NCBI GenBank assembly: GCA_026168455.1
Contig: CM047428.1
Location: 41,400,769 to 41,464,768 of the forward strand
Length of the DNA: 64,000 bases
Origin: Theocolax elegans
Taxonomy: Eukaryota; Arthropoda; Insecta; Hymenoptera; Cerocephalidae
Direction of reading: 5' to 3'
The notes under the pieces were generated by a model. It searched no databases. It was not told the DNA's origin and saw only the letters and a list, made by a program, of their open reading frames with translations. Numbering within the stretch: the stretch's first letter is position 1; every line of letters begins with the position of its first letter. A program made the position numbers and the translations under genes. Of the stretch, positions 32,844 through 43,633 are shown piece by piece.

Positions 32844-33663
32844 TTGCGCCCGATCGTTCTAAATTCAGTTGTGTTTATCCGTAAAGAAAAGAAAGAGTTC
32901 TTAATTCGTATTAACTCAGAAGCTGATCGCCTATCCCTGTCTTCCAATCTTGGGCTTCCTACACAACGAGGTGAGGCTGGTCAAGCATATACTTCTCACT
33001 TGCATGTTTTTTCTATTACGCACATAAATATCAATAGACCTAAGATGCATTTTACCTCATAAGAATCATTGATTTTTCCGAAAGCCTATGAAGTGATTGC
33101 ACTTACTGAGACTCCTCGCTGAAACGGACTCCCCTGATATTGTCGAGCTACCGGGTTATAAGCTATATATACTGGATCGAATGGGTAAGGAGGGTGGGGG
33201 AGTAGCTGCATATATTAGAAGCGAGTATAAAGTCATTATTTTAGCTTATTCGGATGAATTATATTCTAACTCGTCTGAATTTCTTATTTTGCAGATTGTT
33301 GGTAAATTAACCTCGCTAATATTGAGTATTGTTTATAGAAGGCCAACAGCAATTTACCCTTCCAAACTATTCGACTTATTGTCTGAAATTCTTCCCTCTC
33401 ATAGCCAAGCAGTCATCGTCGGGGATTTTAACATAGATATGAAGTCCTCGAGCTCTGCGACAGACATGATGAGAGCAAATATAGCTGCTCTAAATTTAAC
33501 TCTTATTGAATCAGAACCAACTCATCATGCAGTCATAGCTACGGGCTCCTTGCACACATGGCTTAATCTCTCCCTGATTCACGACCCTCTATCTGATTAT
33601 AGTTATCTTAAATTATCAGTAGCTTTTGCAGCGAGACATGATTTCATTACAGATTATATTTAG
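32844..33663 (+). pseudogene. LINE copy 1, endonuclease
   Basis: Residues like FSITHININRPKMHF, then IVELPGYKLY, GKEGGGVAAYIRSEY, SIVYRRPTAIYP and VIVGDFNIDM show an endonuclease of the APE type. The N-terminal end is frameshifted around 33,063-33,110, so the catalytic Glu region is broken. Confidence 0.75.
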
Positions 33664-34151
33664 TTTGGTAAAAAACCGACTAAAGTAAAAAGGTACTGGT
33701 CGCTTAATTTGGGGGAGATAAATCTCCATGATTTAGCTACTGAGTTTAACAATATCTTTAATTCTGGTTTAAATCATTGGTCAGATACCTTAAACGAACT
33801 TCATAATCTTAATCATAATATGAACCATATTATGTCGCTTGACCAGAATCTAAATCGAAATTTGTGCTGTGCTTCCTTATGTTCGAGTATTGATACTAAT
33901 CAGGTATTTTTCATGCATTAATCTACTCTTTTAACTTATCCTCATAATAATTATATATCCAGCATTTCATCACCTAACTTATTGCCCATCTCTCACTATA
34001 ATCACCGATCTAGCATGTATTCACCTAATTTATTAACCATATCTCATAATGATCAACCCATCATTTCTTCATCACTTAATTTATTAGTCATGTCTCATTT
34101 TCAAGATTTATCGTCCTCTACATATAATTCTACCCTTGAAAGGTCATTCTC

Positions 34152-35345
34152 TTGCACTTCCGCAGCTCTCATCTCATGGTATTGGCTCTCTCCGCTTTTG
34201 ATATACTTGCACCAGCTAAGCTCGTGACCATTGGAAATAACTTCAAACCATGGATAACAGCGGAGGTCAGAGACTTGATTAGGTCTAGGAATATGGCTAT
34301 CAAAGTTTTTAAAGTCTCAAAATGTAAAGAGGACCATGAGAGTTATAAAATACAAATATTTCTCTAATAAATTAAAAAATATTGCAGATCCAAAGGCTAA
34401 ATGGAGGGAGCTGAAAAATCTAGGGTTGGGCTCTAAATCTAATACATCTCCTTTGGACATGTGTACTACCCAACAATTAAACGCTCACTATGTTTCTATT
34501 TTAAATCGGGTATCACAATTTGTACCTTTTTTTGGCCTTGCTAATTCACTCCTCTGAATGTAATCTCCTTAACTCAGTTAAATTTGAGTTAGATATGATC
34601 CATCCTACAAGAGTGCAGCGAAATTTTTTTAAAGCAAAATCAAGGGCGGTGGGGATGGATAGGTTGTCTGTAGAGATGTTAAAGCTTCTAGAACCCCAGC
34701 TAACCCCTCATTTAACCGCTCTATTTAATGATTTGTTATCGATCGGTTATTTTCCGGATTGTTGAAAGAGGACATTACTGTTTCCATTGGATACCAGATC
34801 CTAGCTAAACTCTCTAAGGTCTCGAAACTTTTGGAGCGCCAAGTTCATTATCAATTGTCGAGGTATCTTGAAAAGAATCAACTATTAATAGACAGACAAG
34901 CGGGTTTTCACAGAGGTCACAGCACCCAGACTGCTCTATTGGGACTACTTGATGATATTAGAAAGGCTATTGATTCGCGCATACTAACCATTCTAGTTCT
35001 GTTTGACCTCTCCAAGGCATCCGACACAGTACCGTATGGTCCACTTCTAATTAAATTGCAAGATATGGGATGCTCTGATACGGTATTGAGGTGGTTCTAC
35101 CACTATTTAGTGGGTCGCTCTCGGGCGGTCGTGGATAAGTTGGGTGGATGCTCGGACTGGCTCAGGGTGAATTCGGATGTAGCGCAGGGCAGTGTTAGGT
35201 CCCTTATTGTTTATATAGCAAGTATATGATTTATGCCGATGACACCCAGGTTTATTATTTCTTTCCGCCTGCGGATTTTGAATTGGGTGTCCAACGGATT
35301 TCTCAGGGTGCGAATGCTATAGCATCCTGGGCTGCGAATAATGGT
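34152..35345 (+). pseudogene. LINE copy 1, reverse transcriptase
   Basis: Motifs across several frames: WITAEVRDLIRSRN, KSRAVGMDRLSVEMLK, LIDRQAGFHRGHSTQTALL, LFDLSKASDTVP (the AFD Phe changed to Ser), and YADDTQVYYF after a deletion that removes the segment between GSV and YADD. Multiple frameshifts and stops. Dead. Confidence 0.8.
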
Positions 35346-35371
35346 TAATTACTGCTCCGCGGGTTAAATTA

Positions 35372-36020
35372 TTAAACGAATATCTTGATTATGAAAATTA
35401 TGTTAAATCGCTGGGAGTTTGGATATCGCCCACCCTGGATTGGTCCAAGCAGATCCTGACTATCTCTCAGAGAGTTCATGGAGCTCTCCGTTTGCTGCGT
35501 TTTCATAAAAGAGCATTCTCTCAGAATACTAGAAAATACCTTGTTGAAGTGCTTATAATGCCTCACTTTGAAATCTGGAGCTTCAGCGTCTACTTAATGC
35601 CTGTGTCGGGTTTGTGTGGGTCAGTCTGCACAGATTATGAACATGTAACATCCTATAAGCTGAAATTACGCTGGCTGTCAGTCGAATCAAGACGTTTGTT
35701 TTTCATTGGTTTATTGGCATTTACTATCTTGGTTCGAAATTCGCCTTATTGTCTCTGAGATCATTTCATTAGAGCCGACAACTCAGAGACTCATCGTCAC
35801 TCATCTCGCTATCCATCTAAATCACTATCATATTTACCTCCTCAGACTGAATCACTTCATAGATCATTTGTGATCATAGCCACTAAATTATTGAATTCAC
35901 TCCCAATCATCTCAGTTGTCTTACCTCATCTACATCGCCTCAAATATCCATTTTTGATTATTTACAGGGTCTCGAATGCTCAACCTGGGAAGAACAAGTA
36001 GTTCGCGAAAACCTGATTCG
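35372..36020 (+). pseudogene. LINE copy 1, C-terminal part
   Basis: Aligns to 45,090-45,720 of copy 2: LGVWISPTLDWSKQ, ISQRVHGALRLLRF, TRKYLVEVLIMPHFE, then a broken remainder. A decayed region without open frame. Confidence 0.6.
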
Positions 36021-36235
36021 TCCCCTATTACTGATATCCGTTAAGCTTTTTGCGTGACACCTATTTGCATCATGTGTATTTATTTTTATCTAGTCTTTTG
36101 TTATATCTTATCTGTAATGTAACGACTTATAGCGCTATCTATTTTTTATTGTTATTATTACTTTGTAAATTTTTTGTATACTGCGCTTACTGTAAATGGT
36201 GTTTACGAGTTTCTACCCTCATGTAACCTAATAGA

Positions 36236-36359
36236 AATCTATCTTTCTATCTATCTATCTATCTAACAGTCTGTCTGTCTGCCTGCCTGCCTGTCTGCCT
36301 GTCTGTCTGCCTGTCTGTCTATCTATCTGTCTGTCTGTCAGTCTGTCTGTCTTTATTTT
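36236..36359. repeat. Microsatellite (TATC)n-(TGTC)n with T-run
   Basis: LINE copy 1 tail (TATC)n merges into (TGTC)/(TGCC)n and then a T-run. The T-run is the A-tail of the minus-strand R1 element. The same tetranucleotide resumes at 41,111 on the other side of that element. Confidence 0.85.
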
Positions 36360-36501
36360 TTTTTTTTTTTCCGAAGAGGTGGAGAAATGCTTAATGCACC
36401 ATGACTGAAGCCATGCGAGACTCCCCGTGTGTGGGACTCTCCTACCGAAGGATATCGATAGGCATACCCACTAAAACTCCACCTCTTTTCTTACCTTTAT
36501 T

Positions 36502-36540
36502 CCCCCGCGGGAGCCGCCGCAAGGCATTACTTCGCGGGGG
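36502..36540 (-). other. R1 3'-UTR stem-loop, copy A
   Basis: An 8-bp GC stem CCCCCGCG (36,502-36,509) pairs with CGCGGGGG (36,533-36,540). The loop holds CCGCCGC and GGCATTACTT. It lies shortly downstream of the ORF2 stop. The same structure is in copy C at 58,679-58,717 with one changed pair. Confidence 0.8.
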
Positions 36541-36555
36541 GAGGCAACGGCTACA

Positions 36556-39500
36556 CTAGCCCACTACCGCTGCCATCGCAACTCCTCTCTCCTCTTCTCT
36601 TCTGATGAGACCCAGCCTGTCCACTACGGACGTACAGAGGGTCACTACCGCGTTCCATCCCTCCTGGGAGTCAAGCAGGCACGCCCCGATGCCCTTAGGG
36701 GTGAGGGGACCGCTCCAAGTGACTTGAAACTGGTCCCGTTCCTCCCTGAAACGAGGACACCATAGGAGGACGTGTTCCACGTCTTCGTCTACCCCTGGAC
36801 AAGCCGGGCACTCTGCGCTGCCGTAGACCCCTATACGAAATAGGTAGCTACGGAAGCATCCGTGCCCGGTCAGCACCTGGGTAAGCTGGAAACTGACGAA
36901 GCCGTGTTTCCTGCTCGCCCACTCCTGGATCCGCGGGATGATGCGGTAGGTCCAGCGGCCGTCCCTGGCTGAGTCCCATCTCCGCTGCCACTCCTCTATG
37001 GTCCGCAATGACCATCGGTTATGGCAGCGATTCTCTTCTACGCGTCGCCCACCCTCACGGTGTCTTTCAGCTCTCTCGGCTGCCAGGAGGTCGAAGGGGG
37101 CGGTCCCCGCGATCACCGAGAGCGCAATGTCAGATACGGTTCGGTACGCCCGGGCCACCCTTAGCGCAGCTATCCTGCAGGCTCTCTGACACGGAGCACC
37201 AAAGCTCTTGTGCCTGTTCAGGGCATCAGCCCAGATAGGAGCTCCGTATAAAATTACGGAGCTCACCACCGAGGCAAGGAGAGACCTTCGCGGTTGCTGG
37301 GGTCCCCCGATGTTGGGCATGACGCCCGCCAGCGCACGGGCCACCTTTGCCGCCTTTAAGCCCGCGTTCGCGAGATGGTGTTTGAACGACAGCCGCGCGT
37401 CTAGTGTGACCCCTAAATACTTCAACGTTTTCACCGATTGTATCCGTTCTTTACCTACCGTGAAGGTGGCGGTCCTCTCCTTTTTTGTGCGAGAGATGAG
37501 CACCGCCTCCGTTTTTTCCGCCGCCAGACTAAGTCCGTGGTCTCTCATCCAAGTGGCGACCACTTCTATAGAGACGTCTCCGAGATATTCGATCTCTTCG
37601 ACACTCTTTGCGACCACCACTAGCGCCACGTCATCCGCGAAAGCCACCATCGAGACACCCTCCGGAAGTTGCTGCCTAAGCAGGCCGTCATAGACAACGT
37701 TCCAGAGTAGGGGCCCAATGACCGAACCCTGCGGCACGCCTCCCGTGATGTTGTGGGAGTGCACACCGTCGTCGGTGTCGTAGAGCAGAGTACGGTCAGT
37801 CAGGTAACTCGAGGTGACCTCCCTGAGATAGAGTGGCACTTGGAAGTGCTGCAGGGACAGCATGATGTCGTCCCATCTGGCCGAGTTGAAGGCATTCCGG
37901 ATGTCCAAGGTGATGATGGCACACATCCGCCTTGCACTCCGACCAGCATTGATGGCGTTTGTGGCTATGCCAACAACTCTGCCTGCAGCATCCATGGTCG
38001 ATCGACCCTTTCGGAAGCCGAACTGGTTGTCGGAGAGGTCTCAGGCCCGACCGATGGCCTCTGCAAGCCTGGCGCAGATCACCCGCTCCAGGAGCTTCCC
38101 AACTATATCCAGTAGACAGAGCGGGCGGTAAGATGATGGCTCCTCCGGGGGTTTGTTTCCCTTTGGTAGGAGTACCAGCCTCTGCGTCGTCCACTGGGCC
38201 GGGAAGCAACCTTCTCTTAGGCATGCGTTGAATGCGTCCAGGAACAAGCCCGGAGCACTCATCGCCGCTGTCTTGACGGCCAGGCCAGGTCTTCCGTCAG
38301 GCCCTGGGGCTTTGCGTACGGAAATACCCTTAGCGGCCATCCTCAGTTCGGCTTCACTAATGTCTGGCGACTCGGCTGCACCAATGGTGGCCATCAGGCC
38401 CGTCTCTACTGCCCTTTTCCGATGTTCTGGAAACAGGTGGCGGACGACTCCGTCCAGAAAAACTGGGTCGGTGGGTGCAACAGCTCCCCAGGGGTTGATC
38501 TTATTCATAACCGTTTTATACGGTCTGCCCCAGGGGTCGTGGTCCACCTCCTCACAGAGCTCCCGCCAACACCTTTTCTTGGCAGTCTTGATGGCCACCT
38601 TGAGATTCCTCCGCTTTTGTTCGTATTCTGCGGAACGATCTTGGAACCGCGGTGTTCCCCTCGCTCTTTGGTGCAGCCTTCTGGCACGCAGGCACTCACG
38701 TCTCTTTTCTGCGATGTCCTCACTCCACCAGATTATCGGTGGGCGGCCGCGAGGGTTAAACTTCACGGCCAAAGAGGCATCGCAAGCCGCTGTTAGGGCA
38801 TTCGTGAGGCCTCGTGCTTTTTCTTCGGCGGTTCCCTCCACTTTTTCCCCCTCAAGGGAGCAGAGAAACGTCTCACGATCAAACGTGGCTGGTGCCCATC
38901 TCTCTCTTGCTCCTCTTCCTGCTCTCTTTGTCCTCCCGCTGGTCAGCTGGAGCTGGTACACGAGTGCTTGGTGGTCACTACCCGTGTAACGATCGCTAAC
39001 TTTCCAGCCGAGTCCCCCTCCCCCCATCAATCTTGGATCGACGAAGGTGAGGTCGACTATGGACGACTTGCCGGCTTTGGTGAAAGTCGGGGTTGTCCCT
39101 GTGTTAGCGATCTCCAGCCCCAGTAGAGCGAACGCTTCGAGAAGTGCGCGACCACGCGCGTTGGTCTTGGCGCTGCCCCAGTCCGTCGCCCAAGCATTAA
39201 AGTCCCCACCGATTGCGACCGGTAGCCGTGAGGACCGAGCACTGGTGACGACTGCATCCAGAGATCTCGCAAAGTCCTCGGTGGAATCGCTGGGCGGGAA
39301 GTAGCAGCTGTACATGCGTACCCCCGCCATCTCCACCCAGGTGAAGCTGGGAAGGGGGGCGACCATCTTTCTGGAGATGTGTATATTTCCACATACCCAG
39401 ATGGCCGCCTTGCCCGTGGCATCCCTTACCCAGTTCGACTTCCGGAACTCCTCGCTGATGACCGCTACGTCCGCTCTCTCCTCTCTGACCAGCTGGGACA

Positions 39501-39579
39501 GCAGGTCCTGGGCCACAGCGCAGTGGTTGAGGTTTATTTGGAGCACCTTAATCATTTTTGATGTGTGCTCCTTCCTCAT
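36556..39579 (-). pseudogene. R1 ORF2: endonuclease and reverse transcriptase, one nonsense codon
   Basis: A frame of about 1,007 codons from ATG 39,579 to 36,556, broken only by TGA at 38,041-38,043. Endonuclease: VLQINLNHC, AVISEEF (Glu), IGGDFNAWATDWG, IVDLTFVDPRL, YTGSDHQAL (S-D-H). RT: RKAPGPDGRPG, SSYRPLCLLDIVGKLLE, LDIRNAFNSARW, GGVPQGSVIGPLLWN, VAFADDVALVV (catalytic FADD), then a C-terminal C-C-H-C zinc motif (CPACPGVDEDVEHVLLWC). It nicks target DNA and copies the element RNA. The stop lies just before NQFGFRKGRST. Its overlap with ORF1 suggests coupled translation. Confidence 0.92.
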
Positions 39580-41035
39580 GCGAGGTCTTGGCTTTGGCCT
39601 CGGAGTCCACTGCTTTATGGCCCTCTTGGCCGCACCGATAGCATTGCGCTGACCGGTCGACTGCGCTCTTGCACTCCCTCGCGATGTGTCCCGATTCGTG
39701 GCATCGGTAGCAGCGCGAAGATACCTCTCGCAGTCGAACTCTGCAATTGACCCATCCGATCCGGAGCTTCCCGTCTTGCAGCAGTTTTTTGGCTGCTACT
39801 GCCGGAAGCTGGATGGTCGCAGCTAGGGTGCCACTGTAGGATCCCCTGGTTTTAATATTATCCGGGGATACCACATTTGGCCCGATCTTTGCCGCAATCG
39901 CTGCGGCCACCTCCGTTGTTGTCGTGGACTCGTCCATGTCCCTGATGGTGATGGACACTTTGTGAGTCAGCAGCTGGACCTCTGCTGACCCACTCAGTGT
40001 GGACGAGACCACTGTCCTCAGCTCCGCCGTTTCCGTTCCGGGTCGCCCCTGTTCGAGGAGGAGCTCTCCAGCCCTGGTGCGCCTGATACGCGTGACCCGT
40101 TCTCCTAGTGCCTTTAGCTCCGGTGCAGCCTTGACCTTCCGGAGAATGTCAGCGTAGGAAGAGCCCCCGCTAGGTGTCTTGATCTTGATGGCATCTGGGC
40201 GTGAGGGTCTTACTCCGGCCTTAGGCTCTGCCGTGCCTTTGGCCGGTTTGCTGGCACGTTTCTGCTGTTCATGCTGCTTCGGCTGGCTGTTCTTCATCTT
40301 CTTCTTCTTCTTGCCCTTCTTCACTACTGTGACCCAGTCAGGGACTTTTGACTGGTTCCCACTCGTCTTAGGAACGGATGGCGAAGCATCTGCTGGCCCA
40401 TTTTTGTTATTGGGCTGCTTCGACCCCTTCTTCCTTTTCTCCGGGGGTTGCTGAGGTGGTGAGGGCTTTTCCCTTTCCACCGGCCTCTTTTGACGCTCTT
40501 CAGCGCGGAAGATGGGCGACGTTTGGCACGTTCCATCCCTACGCGCATCCGCCATTTTAATTTTCGGCGCTGTCGAACACACAGCACTGTTCACCCGCGC
40601 GTATTCATTGAGAGCTCTGCTGGTTGCTCTCGCCATACTCTTCAGCTCTTTGTGGATGTTGTTCTTATTAAGAACAAACTCCACCAGGGTATCTACCTTC
40701 TCACGCAGACGGAGAAAAGCTCTGTCAGCGTCACTCGACATCCCAGTCGAGGGCAGGTCACACGTAGCATTAGATGCTACAGAGGCCGAGTGACCAACCT
40801 CCGCAGCATTTACCATTTTGACGGTGTGAGTTTGGTCCCCCCCAAAATCCTTGGGACCAGCACTGACCACCGGGGCTTTCACCCGATCGGAATCAGTGGC
40901 GGGATTTGACAGGATTGCCATGCCCGCTTGGGGTAGTGTTGTTTTCAGCTCACTATCCATGCTTGGTTTTATTTCGGGGTGCCTTCCCCTATCTGGTTTT
41001 GGTTCGCCCCGAATATTTGATTTTTTCGGTACCAT
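39548..41035 (-). CDS. R1 ORF1: Gag-like RNA-binding protein
   Basis: 495 codons, intact. An N-terminal helical part (AFLRLREKVDTLVEFVL), a long basic/Pro-rich middle (PPEKRKKGSK, KKGKKKKK), an RRM-like region (SITIRDMDESTTTTEVAAAIAAK-type), then CCHC knuckles: CYRCHESGHIAREC is canonical; the second, CYRCGQEGHKAVDS, has Ser where the last Cys is expected. It would package the RNA and guide it to target DNA. A second in-line ATG in another frame lies 4 bases upstream. The 3' end overlaps ORF2's start by 32 bases. Confidence 0.88.
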   Translation of the reverse strand: MVPKKSNIRGEPKPDRGRHPEIKPSMDSELKTTLPQAGMAILSNPATDSDRVKAPVVSAGPKDFGGDQTHTVKMVNAAEVGHSASVASNATCDLPSTGMSSDADRAFLRLREKVDTLVEFVLNKNNIHKELKSMARATSRALNEYARVNSAVCSTAPKIKMADARRDGTCQTSPIFRAEERQKRPVEREKPSPPQQPPEKRKKGSKQPNNKNGPADASPSVPKTSGNQSKVPDWVTVVKKGKKKKKMKNSQPKQHEQQKRASKPAKGTAEPKAGVRPSRPDAIKIKTPSGGSSYADILRKVKAAPELKALGERVTRIRRTRAGELLLEQGRPGTETAELRTVVSSTLSGSAEVQLLTHKVSITIRDMDESTTTTEVAAAIAAKIGPNVVSPDNIKTRGSYSGTLAATIQLPAVAAKKLLQDGKLRIGWVNCRVRLREVSSRCYRCHESGHIARECKSAVDRSAQCYRCGQEGHKAVDSEAKAKTSHEEGAHIKND

Positions 41036-41110
41036 CCATATCTGGAAAGCATTCCCCTATCCACCACCTGGGGAGGCGCCACGATGCGGGACCAGCAAAC
41101 CCGGCACGGG

Positions 41111-41113
41111 TCA

Positions 41114-41154
<41 letters not shown>

Positions 41155-41200
41155 TCTCCTCCTCTCTCTCTCTCTCTCTCTGCGCGCGCAAGCGCATATC
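41111..41200. repeat. Microsatellite (TGTC)n-(TATC)n-(CT)n
   Basis: Begins directly at the R1 5' end with (TGTC)n, passes into (TATC)n and (CT)n, then a GCGCGCGC-like run. It is the other half of the microsatellite at 36,236-36,359. Confidence 0.85.
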
Positions 41201-41797
41201 ATAAGAGAGCGGACTGACTGCATATTGCATCTTTTAATAAAGTTTGCCTTAGCAGTTGGTTTTTCCGCCTCAATTTTTCATTGCAAACTATCGCCAACTT
41301 CGAGTTTATCTCTGCCTAGAGTGGCAATCAGGCGGCAGAAACTTTGCACATCTTGTCTACGAGGGCGCCTCTCTCGGGCTTCACCGGTACTACGGCCGTT
41401 TCAGCTCCCCTTCTCTCTTCCACCATCTCGCCGCCGCACCTATCGTAACATCTCGCACCACTTCGATACTGACGCAATGTCCTCTGCGCGAAGCTGTTGG
41501 TTTGTAAAGTTTGAGTTACAAGAAAGGATTATTCGGAGGTATGTCCGTCGTGCAATAACATCACGCACTCGCATTCCGTATCAATTCTACCTGATACAAA
41601 CATACGGCGGTGCTGTCATTTAGTGCGGGCATCTGTGGCCTCGAGTGTTAGTGGCGAATTATATCGGTCGGGAGCAGCACCTACTGGGCCGCGTACTGCG
41701 AGTGCGGCGACGTGCGTGATAGCCGCGGAGTCTCTCGAAACTCCCCCCACCTGCTCCCAATGCAGAACGTTCGGGCGGTACTCGGGATGCCATCGCG

Positions 41798-42487
41798 ATG
41801 ACGGACGCTTCTCCAACGTGGTTCACTAGTTATGAGCGCGCTATTGTGAAATTGGTCGAGAGGGTTGAGGCCAAAGTCGACGGCGTAGACTCAAAACTCA
41901 ATACATTAAGCGCCGAGCTAAACTTATTACGCGGACGCGTGGATACACTTGAAACAAGCATTAATGAACGTTTCGGTGATGTAGGAACTCGTGTCGAGTG
42001 TCTAGAAGTTAACGTCAACAGACTTCTCGATCGTGATCCTCCCTCGACACCGGCAACTGTGGACGATATCGCTAGTCAAGTTAAAAATTCTTGTGATCTC
42101 TTGTTCACAGGTCTACCTGTCGTCTCCACACTAAGCGACCTTAAATTAATAGAAGTTGTTTTGGCTCGCATCAAAATTCCTCTGGTCACACCTCACGTCG
42201 TCGAGATCCGACCATGGTTATCGCGTTCAATTAATTCCATCAATTCATTCAATTTGAGCCAATGGATGAACGACCTATCCGTTCTCACCACGTCAAAAGG
42301 CTTGGTGTGTAGGGTTACTTCACCTGCGGTCAGAGACCTAATTATAGAAAGAGCCCACCTTCTAAGAGGTGCGACAATTTCAAATGTTTTCGGAACGGGA
42401 GGGGAGTCTTCCTTATTTATTAGGCCACTGTGGCCGAAGTCGATATATGACCTATGGACGAAATCCTGCGTAAAGCAAAGGATTTAA
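41798..42487 (+). CDS. LINE copy 2, ORF1-like protein
   Basis: 229 codons from ATG 41,798. Residues ~15-80 form an evident coiled coil with heptads (VKLVERVEAKVDGVDSKLN, LNLLRGRVDTLETSI). Then a globular part (DLLFTGLPVVS, VLARIKIPLV, LVCRVTSPAVRDLIIERA) resembling the RNA-binding domain of LINE ORF1 proteins. The frame shifts at ~42,470; the following KAKDLSYLRPVIKN reads on in the next frame toward the endonuclease, so the two domains might be fused or overlapping in a live copy. No zinc knuckle. Confidence 0.65.
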   Translation: MTDASPTWFTSYERAIVKLVERVEAKVDGVDSKLNTLSAELNLLRGRVDTLETSINERFGDVGTRVECLEVNVNRLLDRDPPSTPATVDDIASQVKNSCDLLFTGLPVVSTLSDLKLIEVVLARIKIPLVTPHVVEIRPWLSRSINSINSFNLSQWMNDLSVLTTSKGLVCRVTSPAVRDLIIERAHLLRGATISNVFGTGGESSLFIRPLWPKSIYDLWTKSCVKQRI

Positions 42488-43260
42488 GCTATTTGCGCCC
42501 GGTAATTAAAAATTATGTTGTTTATATGCGTAAAGAGAAAAAAGGAGCATTGATCCGTGTTAACTCCGAGGCTGAACTCCTCACTCTACCGTCAAATTCT
42601 GTACTTCCTTCCTTATGAGGGGCAGCAGGTCAGACGTCTCTATCTCATTCACACATACACATTCATTCCTTCTCTATCATTCATCTTAATATTAACAGGC
42701 TCAAGACACACTTTTCATCAATAGAAGCCTTAATTTGTCCGCAAGCCTATGATGTGATTGCTCTTACTGAGACCTTTTTAACATAATCTGACTCCTCTGA
42801 TATAGTAAAATTGCCAGAGTACTCCCTTTACAGACTTGATCGAGTGGGTAAGGAAGGAGAGGGTATTGCTGCATATGTCAGAGATGAATATAAAGTTCTG
42901 ATAAGCTGTTCTCAAACTCTCCTGAGTTTTTTATATTACATATTGTCGGCAAATCGACTTCGCTGATTTTGAGTGTAGTTTTCAGACGGCCAGCAGCATC
43001 TTACCCTACTGTTTTTTTTCGAATTATTATCTGATATCCTTCCTTCCCATGGTCTCGCTGTTATCACCGGCGACTTCAATATTGATATGAAGTCTTCAAG
43101 TGCCGCGGCAGACATGATGAGAGCCAATATAGCAGCTCTCAATCTATCACTCATTGATTCCGATCCAACTCATCATGCTGTCACGTCCTTAGGTTATTCA
43201 CAGACATGGCTTGATCTCTTCCTGATTAGTGATTCTTTGTCTGATACATAGCAATTCAGT
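42488..43260 (+). pseudogene. LINE copy 2, endonuclease
   Basis: Broken APE-type endonuclease: SIIHLNINRLKTHF, VIALTETFL followed by a stop, LPEYSLYRLDRVGKEG, then a frameshift near 42,905 and ITGDFNIDM (43,068). Similar to 33,097-33,663 and 46,399-47,109. Confidence 0.75.
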
Positions 43261-43633
43261 TACTGACTAATAGAGATCCGCCTAAAATAAAGAGGTACTG
43301 GTCACGTCATTTGGAAGGGATTAACCTCCAAAAACTCGCTATTACTTTCAACTCCATTTACAATTCTAACTCACCTCACTCATCTCAATTTTCATCTAGT
43401 CCTCATATTGCAAGTCCTATAGAGTCGCCTGACCAGATTTCGAACTCGTACTTGGATTTGAATTTAAATTCGTCTAACTTGTTGTCTTGTCCTCCCAACA
43501 ACCATATATCCTACATCCAGTCACCTAACTCATTTATCACTACTCACCACACAAATCCACTCAACATGTCATCATTTAATTTATTTTCTATATCTCATCT
43601 CAGTCACTCACCCAGCATGTCTTCACCTAATTT

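Larger units (their letters stand above)
31740..36235 (+). mobile_element. (TCTA)-tailed LINE, copy 1
   Basis: Contains a 5' UTR similar to copy 2 (AGGCGGCA... and an ORF1-like coiled-coil region), endonuclease and RT, and ends in AATAGAAATC followed by (TATC)n. It is heavily mutated. It belongs to the same family as 41,217-46,135 and 46,163-49,918. The 5' boundary is approximate, from comparison with copy 2. Confidence 0.75.
36360..41110 (-). mobile_element. R1-clade LINE, near-intact, in a microsatellite
   Basis: Minus strand. 5' end at ~41,110 (CCCGTGCCGGG), ORF1, ORF2 overlapping ORF1 by 32 bases, a 3' UTR with a strong stem-loop, and an A-rich tail at ~36,360. Both sides are tetranucleotide repeat of the same type ((GACA)n on its strand), so it inserted into a microsatellite. 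Waldo and Mino families of the R1 clade are known for such targets. The only obvious lesion is a TGA in ORF2. Confidence 0.88.

Noticed and set aside
36236..36359. Tetranucleotide array as a possible CRISPR or satellite locus
   Set aside because: Uniform simple repeat without spacers; a eukaryotic microsatellite.
37208..40909. Plus-strand frames of 90-280 codons opposite the R1 element
   Set aside because: Shadows of ORF1 and ORF2 on the minus strand, whose motifs are unmistakable.
42936..43154. Minus-strand frame in LINE copy 2
   Set aside because: Antisense shadow of the endonuclease.
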